Assembly (NCBI RefSeq): GCF_001591505.1
Contig: NZ_BCVA01000012.1
Coordinates: 56,414 to 120,413 of the forward strand
Length of the DNA stretch: 64,000 bases
DNA from: Neobacillus niacini NBRC 15566
GTDB taxonomy: Bacteria; Bacillota; Bacilli; Bacillales; Cytobacillaceae
Direction: 5' to 3'
Shown in pieces: positions 8,471 through 15,925 of this stretch (within the stretch, counting starts at the first letter, position 1; every line of letters begins with the position of its first letter). The notes under the pieces were generated by a model that was not told where the DNA came from, did not search any database, and saw nothing but the letters and a program-made list of their open reading frames with translations. The position numbers and the translations under genes are program-made.

Positions 8471-9544
8471 ATGCCATTAACAGGCTCGCAGCGTATTCGT
8501 TTGGTTCTGCAGGGAGCGAGGGCGGATCGGATTCCATACAGTTTCTGGACACATTTGCCGTCAGTAGATTTGGAACCCGAAAAACTAGCTGCGGAAACCT
8601 TTCGATTTTATAAAACATATGACCTAGATTTTATAAAAAATATGCCTAATGGGTTGTTTTCGGTTGAAGATTTTGGCTGTGTATGTGATTATAGCGAAAT
8701 TGCACTTGGAGGAGTTGCAAAAATCAAAAAATATGCGGTGCAGAAGCCTGAGGATTGGAGAAATCTGATAGAACCTGATGTTCGAAAAGGAGCGTTCGGT
8801 AGGGAACTGCTTTCGCTTGAATATCTTTTGAAAATGGTAAAAGAAGAAGCTCCAGTTATTGCCACTGTATTTAGTCCACTAACGACAGCTTACAAACTTT
8901 GCGGACCGGAAGTCATCCAGCAACTAAAACATCATCCGGAGAAACTCAAGGCTGGCTTGGATTTGATCGCACATGTAACGAAGGAATTTGCCTTGGAGGC
9001 GCTACGGAAAGGATGCTCCGGTGTTTACTTTGCCAATCAGATGGCGACCAGGGAATTCCTTACCGAAGAAGAATATGCTGAATTCGGGGTCCCTTATGAC
9101 TTAAAAGTGCTTAAACCCATTCATAGCCATTCCTGGTTTAATGTAATGCATATCCACGGTACTAATATTATTTATAAGCTTTTAGCTAATTATCCAGTGC
9201 AAGCGCTTAATTGGCATATTTGGGAAACAGAACCCACGATTGAAACTATGCTTAAATTGGCTCCAGATAAAGTGATTGTGGGTGGTTTACAAAGAGCTCA
9301 CATTACAAATGGAAGTATGACAAATTTAAGAAACGAAGTACTCGAAGTTTCAAGAATCACCAACGGAAACAAAATCATTCTCTCACCCGGATGTGTCATT
9401 CGTTATCCGGTCAATAAAAATGTGCTAGTCAGCCTGAGAAAAGAGATCATTCGGAATTCCAAAAAATTCTTGGATTCTGACTCAGTCAAATACAATAATA
9501 ACTTTAATATAAGAAATTCTACCAACCAATTTCCATTTAATTAA
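8471..9544 (+). CDS. Uroporphyrinogen decarboxylase family protein
   Basis: A 357-residue TIM-barrel protein of the UroD/MtaA superfamily, not the haem enzyme: it sits in a transport/catabolic operon and lacks a haem context. The C-terminal half keeps the order HIHGT (about residue 226), a VGG strand segment and LSPGCVIRYP (about residue 310), matching the zinc-ligand positions of MtaA-type methyltransferases (normally HxC and C), but with HxH in place of HxC. ATG 8471 follows GGGAGAG; an ATG at 8453 precedes that site. The stop codon overlaps a GntR-type operator. Possible roles are methyl transfer or decarboxylation of the imported acid; unproven. Confidence 0.8.
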   Translation: MPLTGSQRIRLVLQGARADRIPYSFWTHLPSVDLEPEKLAAETFRFYKTYDLDFIKNMPNGLFSVEDFGCVCDYSEIALGGVAKIKKYAVQKPEDWRNLIEPDVRKGAFGRELLSLEYLLKMVKEEAPVIATVFSPLTTAYKLCGPEVIQQLKHHPEKLKAGLDLIAHVTKEFALEALRKGCSGVYFANQMATREFLTEEEYAEFGVPYDLKVLKPIHSHSWFNVMHIHGTNIIYKLLANYPVQALNWHIWETEPTIETMLKLAPDKVIVGGLQRAHITNGSMTNLRNEVLEVSRITNGNKIILSPGCVIRYPVNKNVLVSLRKEIIRNSKKFLDSDSVKYNNNFNIRNSTNQFPFN

Positions 9545-9568
9545 TTGTATACAATTATACAATTGTAC
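9543..9568. promoter_or_regulatory. Third GTATAC operator, before the opine dehydrogenase gene
   Basis: AATTGTATACAATT (9543-9556) followed by ATACAATTGTA, identical in its core to the two sites upstream of gntR. It lies in the 52-bp gap before the next start codon, so the regulator can also act inside the operon. Confidence 0.7.
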
Positions 9569-9596
9569 TAAAAAACATTATGGAGGCGGACAATTC

Positions 9597-10634
9597 GTGA
9601 AATTTGCAGTTTTGGGTGCTGGAAATACCGGTCAGACATTTGCCGCTTATCTTGCGCTGAATGGAGAAGAAGTGAAATTGTACGATCGAAATATCGATAA
9701 AGTGAAGTGTCTTTTAGAAAAGGGGATTGAGTTAAGAAATAAATTGAACGGAAAGGTTTCTGTGTATGCGACGACAGATATGGCTGAAGCTGTGAGAGAC
9801 GCTGATATCATCTTCATCTGTACCACTGCGAACGGGCATAAACCGGTCTTCGAAAGCATGAAACCTTATTTAGTAAATGGACAGACGATCATCATTACCC
9901 CTGGGTATTGGGGGGCTGTCGAATGTAAAAATCTTCTTAAAGGTATGAAGAATATTGTAATTGCGGAAACAGATGCAATGATGTTTGTTAGTCAGTCACT
10001 AGAAACGGGAATTGTCAATGTAAGAAGGATTAAAAGTAAAATTTCTTTAGGAACCATTCCCTCAGATCAAGCCATTCCTCTAGTTGATCGATTAAGAAGG
10101 CTTTTTCCCGGTTGGGAACCTGCCTCAAATGTGTGGGAGACCTCACTAAATAATACAAATGTGACCATCCACCCAACTATTATGTTATTTAATGCTAGTC
10201 GAGTAAATTTTGCAGATGAGTTTAAATTTTATGACGAAGGGGCCTCACGGCTGACGGTTGCCTATATCGAAAATATTGATAAAGAAAGACTGCTGATTGC
10301 GAAAGCCTTGGGGGTAAAAGAAGTAAGTATCTTGGAACTTTTGAATTCTTATTACGTAAGGGATTTTCTGGATTTACAAGATGCATTGCGCACAATCTTC
10401 AAGACATCGATCGCCCCGAAATCATTTGAATACCGGTATATTACCGAGGATATCCCATATGGGCTCGTTGCGATTTCCGAATTGGGAAGAAAATTAGGCA
10501 TTGAAACCACATATACTGATTGCATGATCGAAATGGCATCACTGTATTTAAGTAAAGACTTTAGAGCTAATGGAGTGTCCTTTGAACAGGAAGATGACCT
10601 AAAAAAATATCCGGTCGATTCGGTAATTCTATAA
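9597..10634 (+). CDS. Octopine/nopaline dehydrogenase family protein
   Basis: A 345-residue NAD(P)-dependent enzyme starting at GTG after TGGAGGCGG. Residues 1-30 form a Rossmann motif (VLGAGNTGQTFAAYLALNG). The C-terminal helical domain has YRYITEDIPYGLVAISELG, typical of the opine dehydrogenase domain, with a conserved His in NVTIHPTIMLFN near residue 198. The family joins an amino acid to a 2-oxoacid by reductive amination, or oxidises the product. Next to an importer, the oxidising direction on an imported N-substituted amino acid is plausible but inferred. Confidence 0.85.
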   Translation: MKFAVLGAGNTGQTFAAYLALNGEEVKLYDRNIDKVKCLLEKGIELRNKLNGKVSVYATTDMAEAVRDADIIFICTTANGHKPVFESMKPYLVNGQTIIITPGYWGAVECKNLLKGMKNIVIAETDAMMFVSQSLETGIVNVRRIKSKISLGTIPSDQAIPLVDRLRRLFPGWEPASNVWETSLNNTNVTIHPTIMLFNASRVNFADEFKFYDEGASRLTVAYIENIDKERLLIAKALGVKEVSILELLNSYYVRDFLDLQDALRTIFKTSIAPKSFEYRYITEDIPYGLVAISELGRKLGIETTYTDCMIEMASLYLSKDFRANGVSFEQEDDLKKYPVDSVIL

Positions 10635-10661
10635 AAGAAAATGAAACGGAGCGAAAAATGT

Positions 10662-11918
10662 ATGACAAAAAAAGTTTTTTGGGATATGGACACACAATTA
10701 ATTCATTCGGCTCAATATCCGGATAGTAATACAGGGGCGATATCTCAAGCAGTAATTCCGGCCGTAGCATATGCATTTCCGGATGTAGAGACGGCGGCGG
10801 CGGTTGTAGCCGGTGAAAAAGAGGGAATATATTATGGACGTTACGGCAATCCAACAACGAGAACATTGGAACAAAAAATTGCCGAACTTGAGGGCGGAGA
10901 AGACAGTATTGGACTCAGCAGTGGCATGGCCGCTATTTCTTCCGCATTATTGGCTGTCTTATCACGGGGAGACCATGTCGTTGTAACCAAAGATGTCTAT
11001 GGCGGAACGTATAATTTTTTAACCTCACTGGCACCCCGTTTTGGCATTTCGGTTGATTTTGTCGATTGTACGAATTTGGATTGTTTGCAAGCCTCAATAA
11101 AGGAAAACACCAAAGCAATCTATATTGAAACACCTTCAAATCCATGTCTTACGGTTTTGGATATTGAGGCAATCTCGAAAATCTCAAAATTGCATTCGAT
11201 TCCGCTAATTATTGACAATACCTTTATGTCTCCGTATTTGCAAAAACCATTGGAGCTTGGAGCGGATATCGTGGTTCACAGTGCAACTAAATATTTAAAC
11301 GGACATGGCGATGTGCTAGCTGGATTTGTGGTAGCCAGGAAAAAACTTATTACGTTTATTCGAGAAAAAATTGCAGGTAATTTGGGCCAAAATTTAAATG
11401 CTTGGGAGTCCTTTTTAATCCTACGAGGGCTAAAAACAATGGGTTTAAGAATGAAGCAGCATTGCAGCAATGCACAAAAAGTGGCAGAGTATTTAGAGAA
11501 TAATGAGGCTGTTCAAAAAGTATATTATCCTGGACTTCGATCCCACCCGCAACATCAACTCGCAAAAAGACAGATGAAAGGTATGGGGGGAATCGTTTCG
11601 TTTGAAGTAAGAGGAGGTTTTTCAGCCGGAAAGCAGTTTATTAATCAATTGAATTTGGCCATGATTTCATTCAGTTTGGGCGATCCTGAAACATTAGTGC
11701 AACATCCGGCATCCATGACTCATTTTTCCATTCCGGAAAACGAGCGTTTGAAGTTCGGGATTTCAGACGGTCTAATTAGACTTTCAGTTGGATTGGAGGA
11801 TTCGAAGGATATTATTGCTGATTTGGAACAGGCACTAGCTTTTTGTAGTGCACACGTGAAAGTGAACTCAGGTCAACACAGCTATAACGAATCAACGCCG
11901 ATTATCCGGAAAATTTAA
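10662..11918 (+). CDS. Cys/Met metabolism PLP-dependent enzyme (gamma-lyase/synthase)
   Basis: A 419-residue fold-type I PLP enzyme of the cystathionine gamma-synthase / methionine gamma-lyase / O-acetylhomoserine sulfhydrylase group. It shows YGRYGNPTTRTLE near residue 50, GLSSGMAAISS, and the PLP lysine in HSATKYLNGHGDV near residue 210. A roughly 20-residue C-terminal extension follows the usual end. ATG 10662 lies about 10 bp from CGGAG; ATG 10641 has no such site. It ends the GntR cluster, and a SAM-controlled hom follows. Gamma-elimination of a sulfur amino acid is the likely reaction; sequence alone does not separate lyase from synthase. Confidence 0.85.
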   Translation: MTKKVFWDMDTQLIHSAQYPDSNTGAISQAVIPAVAYAFPDVETAAAVVAGEKEGIYYGRYGNPTTRTLEQKIAELEGGEDSIGLSSGMAAISSALLAVLSRGDHVVVTKDVYGGTYNFLTSLAPRFGISVDFVDCTNLDCLQASIKENTKAIYIETPSNPCLTVLDIEAISKISKLHSIPLIIDNTFMSPYLQKPLELGADIVVHSATKYLNGHGDVLAGFVVARKKLITFIREKIAGNLGQNLNAWESFLILRGLKTMGLRMKQHCSNAQKVAEYLENNEAVQKVYYPGLRSHPQHQLAKRQMKGMGGIVSFEVRGGFSAGKQFINQLNLAMISFSLGDPETLVQHPASMTHFSIPENERLKFGISDGLIRLSVGLEDSKDIIADLEQALAFCSAHVKVNSGQHSYNESTPIIRKI

Positions 11919-11996
11919 TTTAATAAAGGATAAATTAACCTTGGAGGTAGTTTAGTAGAAGAAATTAACAAGCATACTTAAATTTGATTGAATATA

Positions 11997-12025
11997 TTGA
12001 CATCTTTTTAGGTCTCGTTTAGAAT
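11997..12025 (+). promoter_or_regulatory. Promoter of the SAM-riboswitch transcript
   Basis: TTGACA and TAGAAT are separated by 17 bp, about 40 bp before the riboswitch P1 stem. Confidence 0.75.
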
Positions 12026-12063
12026 ACAGTCATAATATGGTAATTCTAACAAGTAAATAGATA

Positions 12064-12174
12064 CTCTTATCCAGAGTGGCAGAGGGACATGGCCCGATGA
12101 AGCCCGGCAACCTTCAAGGTATTCTTGAAAAGGTGCTAATTCCTGCAGGTTAAATTTAACCTGGAAGATAAGAG
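12064..12174 (+). promoter_or_regulatory. SAM-I (S-box) riboswitch aptamer
   Basis: The P1 arms CTCTTATC and GATAAGAG enclose the S-box core, including AGAGTGGCAGAGGGA, GGCCCGATGAAGCCCGGCAA and AAGGTGCTAATTCC. These are the conserved parts of the SAM-I aptamer. The 3' P1 arm, ATAAGAGGAGG, can also pair with CCTCTTCTTAT in the terminator, giving a classical SAM-off switch. Confidence 0.95.
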
Positions 12175-12183
12175 GAGGAAGCG

Positions 12184-12218
12184 AACCCTCTTCTTATGAA
12201 GTGGGTTTTTTATTTTTT
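12184..12218 (+). terminator. Riboswitch-controlled terminator
   Basis: AACCCTCTTC/GAAGTGGGTT stem followed by TTTTTATTTTTTT. It is formed when SAM closes P1. It contains the in-frame ATG at 12196, which is therefore not the start of hom. Confidence 0.9.
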
Positions 12219-12246
12219 TCCAATTACTATAAAGGGGTGTAGGAGG

Positions 12247-13464
12247 ATGTCGGTAATAAAAATAGCGATTTTAGGCTTTGGGACAGTCGGGGAAGGGGTA
12301 TACAGAATCATCCATTCTCACGCAGCTGAACTTAAGAAGGTATTAGGTAAAAAAGTAGAGGTTACAGCCATTCTTATCAAGGACCAAGAAAAAAAAAGAA
12401 ATATTTCAGACGATATTTTAATTACCTCTGATTTTGAGGATATTATGAAGCTAGATAAGCTAGATGTGGTAATAGAAGCAATTGTCGGAAAAGAATCCCC
12501 ATTTCTTTTCTTAAAAAAGTCAATAGAACGAAAATGTCATATTATTACCGCAAATAAAGAGATGTTTGCCCACCATGGGGAGGAATTACAAAAGCTTGCG
12601 GAAAAAAATAATGTATCGGTTGGATTTGAAGCAACTGTTGCTGGCGGAATCCCGGTTATCCAGACGATCCGGACTTTGTTAAAGGTTAACCGAGTCTTTC
12701 AACTTCAAGGAATCCTTAATGGAACCTCGAATTTTATTTTAACGGAAATGCGTGAGAAAAAGCAGTCGTTTACGGAAGCTCTTTTGCAGGCTCAGGAGAA
12801 CGGCTATGCAGAAGCAGACCCAACAAATGATGTTGAAGGATTTGATGCGTTTTATAAAACCATGATATTGTGCAGAATTGCGTTTGGTGAAGAGCCAAAT
12901 TGGGAAGAGGTTCAGAGACAGGGTATAACCTCTATTACAAGTGAATTAATTGCAGCTGCAGAAAAATACGGCTTACGCTTTAAACATTTCGCCCAAATTA
13001 ATCGTGATGGTAGCGAGATCATCGCGGTCGTTAAACCAGTTTTAGTCAATCAAAATCATCCTTTTTATCATGTTGAGGGAGTGCAAAATGCAGTCAATGT
13101 CTGTTCAGATATTGTCGGATGCATTACTTTACAAGGACCCGGTGCAGGAATGTTTCCAACTTCCAGTGCTGTAATTGAGGATCTTGTTTATGTATGTCAA
13201 AACCAATTAAGTGATATTACTAATTCCATAGGATTCGTTTCGGACGACAAGAAAACGCAAGGGGAACTAGAGTATTGGTTCGTTCAAGGTGTGGGGTGGA
13301 AAGTGCCGAAAGGGATAACCATTGTGGATCAAACAGTTGAAGGGATTTTTATCCTTAAAGCAGCGAAAAGGGATTTGGAACAGCTGAAAAATAATAAAGA
13401 GGTGCTTTGTTATCCAATAGTAGGGGAAATTACCATTAATAATTTTGATTCAGTAACTGTTTAA
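12247..13464 (+). CDS. hom: Homoserine dehydrogenase
   Basis: A 405-residue enzyme that reduces aspartate semialdehyde to homoserine, the branch towards Met and Thr. The N-terminal NAD(P) motif is ILGFGTVGEGVYRII. NGTSNFILTEM near residue 157 and AEADPTNDVEGFDAFYK near residue 190 are the catalytic-domain signatures, and the last 60-80 residues could form a small ACT-like end. The ATG at 12247 lies behind AAAGGGGTG and beyond the riboswitch terminator. Control by SAM implies this copy serves methionine synthesis, perhaps beside a general hom elsewhere. Confidence 0.93.
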   Translation: MSVIKIAILGFGTVGEGVYRIIHSHAAELKKVLGKKVEVTAILIKDQEKKRNISDDILITSDFEDIMKLDKLDVVIEAIVGKESPFLFLKKSIERKCHIITANKEMFAHHGEELQKLAEKNNVSVGFEATVAGGIPVIQTIRTLLKVNRVFQLQGILNGTSNFILTEMREKKQSFTEALLQAQENGYAEADPTNDVEGFDAFYKTMILCRIAFGEEPNWEEVQRQGITSITSELIAAAEKYGLRFKHFAQINRDGSEIIAVVKPVLVNQNHPFYHVEGVQNAVNVCSDIVGCITLQGPGAGMFPTSSAVIEDLVYVCQNQLSDITNSIGFVSDDKKTQGELEYWFVQGVGWKVPKGITIVDQTVEGIFILKAAKRDLEQLKNNKEVLCYPIVGEITINNFDSVTV

Positions 13465-13547
13465 ACGGCTCCTTATTTATAAGCGTGGTTAGATGACCCG
13501 GATAATAAATGCTTTGAAGGGCTGTTTTAATCGGTTCACAAAAAAAT

Positions 13548-13577
13548 GCTTGGTTTCTAGTCAAATAGAACCCAAGC
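13548..13577. terminator. Bidirectional hairpin after hom
   Basis: GCTTGGTTTCTA/TAGAACCCAAGC stem. On the minus strand it is followed by a run of T, on the plus strand by GTTTCTC, so it works better for a minus-strand gene ending here. Confidence 0.6.
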
Positions 13578-13588
13578 GTTTCTCTCGT

Positions 13589-13726
13589 TTAAGCACCAAT
13601 ACCTGCTTTTTGCCTTTTCCCTTTCCGTGCCCATGCAATCACGATTTTGAGAATCAGAGCCAATCCTAAATAACCGGGTGGAGTAAAGTGCCGGATTTTA
13701 TATTTATAGAAGAAAATTACAGCAAT
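13589..13726 (-). pseudogene. Remnant of a small membrane protein
   Basis: An open frame of 45 codons without a start, facing hom and ending just before the hairpin at 13548-13577. The translation has an FTPPGYLGLALILKIVIAWA hydrophobic stretch and a basic tail (RKGKRQKAGIGA), like the end of a small membrane protein. No family recognised. The terminator on its 3' side supports a once-real gene. Nothing else is seen between 13465 and 13870. Confidence 0.4.
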
Positions 13727-13876
13727 TTATTCTAAAGCTTTAGCTACCGCGACAGGTAAACAGCACTAATGGAATTGAAGATTCTACTCATTTTTAGGAA
13801 CTCGGCATTCGCTAGATTTATTTTTAGGATGACATGAAAGAATTAGTTTAGTTATCTTAATATTAGAATTATTCTG

Positions 13877-13905
13877 TTGACACTTAAAATCTAGGATGTT
13901 ATCAT
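13877..13905 (+). promoter_or_regulatory. Promoter of the T-box transcript
   Basis: TTGACA and TATCAT with a 17-bp spacer. Transcription would start near 13912, just before stem I of the T-box. Confidence 0.8.
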
Positions 13906-13911
13906 TTTTTT

Positions 13912-14178
13912 AAACCAAAGACGAGGGAGTAAAACTGTTAAACGTTCTCGCAGCGAATCCGGGATGGTGTAAGCCGGATAGATAACGTAACAGCAAATGG
14001 GCCTCAGAGGGCGAAGTGAAAAATCGTTGATTTAGTAGCTTAGACGCAAAAGCCAGCGTTAAAGGGCTAAGAGTGTGTAAGCACTCTACTAGAGTGGGTA
14101 TGTTGATACATATCAAACAAGGTGGTACCGCAGGCTAACACTTGTCCTTGAATTTTATTTGAGGGCAGGTGTTTTTTT
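13912..14178 (+). promoter_or_regulatory. T-box leader with terminator
   Basis: Stem I has an AGTA loop motif (13928), apical ATCCGG/CCGGAT arms around GATGGTGTAAG, and CTGTT/AACAG arms above the specifier loop. The conserved T-box AAGGTGGTACCGCAG is at 14119-14133. The terminator AACACTTGTCCT/AGGGCAGGTGTT plus T run is at 14137-14178. The 3' side of the specifier loop reads CAAATGGG before CCTC. By analogy with glyQS geometry the specifier is UGG (Trp); AUG (Met), one base earlier, is the alternative. The TGGT bulge expects a tRNA discriminator A, which fits Met better than Trp. Confidence 0.92.
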
Positions 14179-14221
14179 ATATAATTTCATAACTGATGGT
14201 TGATTTTCACTGTGTTTGAAA

Positions 14222-14410
14222 ATAGACGGAGGATTTCTGACTAAATCGAAAAAAAGCCTTATTTCATCAATAATAAGGGAAGGTTTTCCGGTTATATGAT
14301 CGAAATCCTATTATTCAACCGTATTTAGAGCAGTTACCCGGAATCTCTCCGCTTATATCTGCTTCAAAGCTTCCATTATATACATTAGCCGGAAATCCTC
14401 CGACTATGGA
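14222..14410. repeat. Four-unit palindromic repeat element, copy A
   Basis: Four short units about 50-60 bp apart. Units 3 (14333) and 4 (14384) read CCGGAA...CTCCGCTTAT-like on the plus strand. Units 1 (14222) and 2 (14271) are the same motif on the minus strand, so the whole element is a large imperfect inverted repeat. It lies between the T-box terminator and the first gene that the T-box should control. Copies B (24430) and C (54191) are related. Confidence 0.8.
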
Positions 14411-14475
14411 TGATCATCGTTACAGCGAAATTCACTCATAAATATTAAAAGCAAATATGGAAAGGAAAAGGTACT

Positions 14476-14814
14476 ATGGATGATAAATTTACGCTCTATA
14501 ACTTAAAGGTAGAGGTGGTAGGTACAGATAAACCAATGGTATGCAGTCATAAGGAAGGTGACTATTTCTTAGTGGTAGGGGAAAATCTGATTTTCCCGGA
14601 AACGAATTCTTTTTCCATGTATGCCTTAAGCGCTATTTTGCCATTACTGCCTGCAAAACAGCGACCATTACATAGAAATGACTGGATGTTGTCTGATAGT
14701 TTGATAGCCTGCCCAGATCCAAACTGTGGGGCTAAATTCAAAATAACTCGTACTGAAACACAAGACTTTAGTCATGCAGAATGCACAATAGAACCGATAC
14801 ATAAAGGAGAGTAA
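14476..14814 (+). CDS. TIGR04076-like small protein
   Basis: A 112-residue protein with AAAGGAAAAGG upstream of its ATG. It begins LYNLKVEVVG, continues KEGDYFLVVGENLIFPET and has a central SMYALSAILPLLPA segment. The last third carries CPDPNCGAKFKI, a possible metal-binding Cys pair, with other Cys at residues 24 and about 105. This pattern resembles TIGR04076, a family of small Cys-containing proteins of unknown function. It lies 5 bp before the aldo/keto reductase gene and is certainly co-transcribed with it; a partner role is inferred. Confidence 0.7.
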   Translation: MDDKFTLYNLKVEVVGTDKPMVCSHKEGDYFLVVGENLIFPETNSFSMYALSAILPLLPAKQRPLHRNDWMLSDSLIACPDPNCGAKFKITRTETQDFSHAECTIEPIHKGE

Positions 14815-14819
14815 CCATC

Positions 14820-15866
14820 ATGGCAGAACGATTAGAATTAGCAAAAGATTATAGTATTAGCAGAGTGATCAACGGGTGTTGGCAGTTATCGGAGGGCCAT
14901 AGCTTACAGGCAAAGTTAGATATGCAAGATGTCATGAAGGCATTCCATATGCTGGCGGAAAGAGGATTTACGACCTTTGATTGTGCAGATATCTATACGG
15001 GTACGGAAGAACTCCTCGGTGAATTTTTAACGGAATTAAAAGAAGGGAGCACCCTTTCGCCGCATGATATTCAAATTCATACCAAGTATGTACCGGATAT
15101 CAATTTGCTTAGTGAGGTCGATTATAGCTACACAGAAAAGATCATTGACAGAAGCCTCAATCGTCAAAAACGAGATGTATTGGATCTTGTTCAGTTTCAT
15201 TGGTGGGATTACAGTGTACCTGGATATTTAGAGACAGCTGGGGATCTGTTGAAACTTAAAGAAAAAGGAAAAATCCGTAATATTGCGGTTACAAACTTCG
15301 ATACGAAGCATTTGCGCGAAATCGTTGATGCCGGTATCCCTGTTGTGTCTTGTCAAAATCAATACTCGGTTTTTGATCGACGTCCAGAAAAGGAATTACT
15401 AGATTATTGTATTAGCAAAGGAATTTCCCTGCTGTGCTATGGTACATTATCTGGCGGATTGTTAGCTGAAAAATGGATTGGCCAAACTACGATTCAACCC
15501 GAAACGCGCTCACATGTTAAATATTTTCAGGTGATTGAAGATACGTTGGGCTGGGATGGTTATCAGGAGTTGTTGGTATTGCTGGAAGCAATCGCTAAAA
15601 AGCATTCTGTTAAGGTTTCACAGATTGCTACAAAATATATTTTGAGTCAACAAGGTGTCGGAGCCTCTATTATTGGCGTTAGAAATAGCAGGCATGTTGA
15701 ATCGAATACCCAAATATTTTCATTCGAACTTGATCGTACCGATATCGAAGAAATAAAACAGTTCTTAGACAACTATCCAATCGTAGAAGGCGAACCGTTT
15801 GAGTTAGAGCGGACGGTTGATTCGAAATATCGCAATATTATGAAGATGAATTTAAATGAAGAATAA
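14820..15866 (+). CDS. Aldo/keto reductase
   Basis: A 348-residue NAD(P)H-dependent oxidoreductase with the AKR barrel. The catalytic-type residues are visible in order: Asp and Tyr in FDCADIYTG (about 52), Lys in HTKYVPD (about 88) and His in VQFHWWDY (about 128). SIIGVRN near residue 285 belongs to the cofactor-binding end. ATG follows AAAGGAGAG. It is translationally close to the TIGR04076-like gene and 59 bp from the NhaC antiporter, all under the T-box, so its substrate may derive from the amino acid sensed by that T-box. Confidence 0.9.
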   Translation: MAERLELAKDYSISRVINGCWQLSEGHSLQAKLDMQDVMKAFHMLAERGFTTFDCADIYTGTEELLGEFLTELKEGSTLSPHDIQIHTKYVPDINLLSEVDYSYTEKIIDRSLNRQKRDVLDLVQFHWWDYSVPGYLETAGDLLKLKEKGKIRNIAVTNFDTKHLREIVDAGIPVVSCQNQYSVFDRRPEKELLDYCISKGISLLCYGTLSGGLLAEKWIGQTTIQPETRSHVKYFQVIEDTLGWDGYQELLVLLEAIAKKHSVKVSQIATKYILSQQGVGASIIGVRNSRHVESNTQIFSFELDRTDIEEIKQFLDNYPIVEGEPFELERTVDSKYRNIMKMNLNEE

Positions 15867-15925
15867 GTGAAAGTGGATATTTAGCTTAGAATAGAAAGTT
15901 TAGTATAGAAGAGGAGAGTTCTAGT

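Noticed and set aside
12196..12246. Upstream ATG of hom at 12196
   Set aside because: It lies in the riboswitch terminator and lacks a ribosome site; ATG 12247 is well placed.
13910..14116. A 68-aa minus-strand frame
   Set aside because: Lies entirely inside the T-box leader, which explains the conservation-like look.
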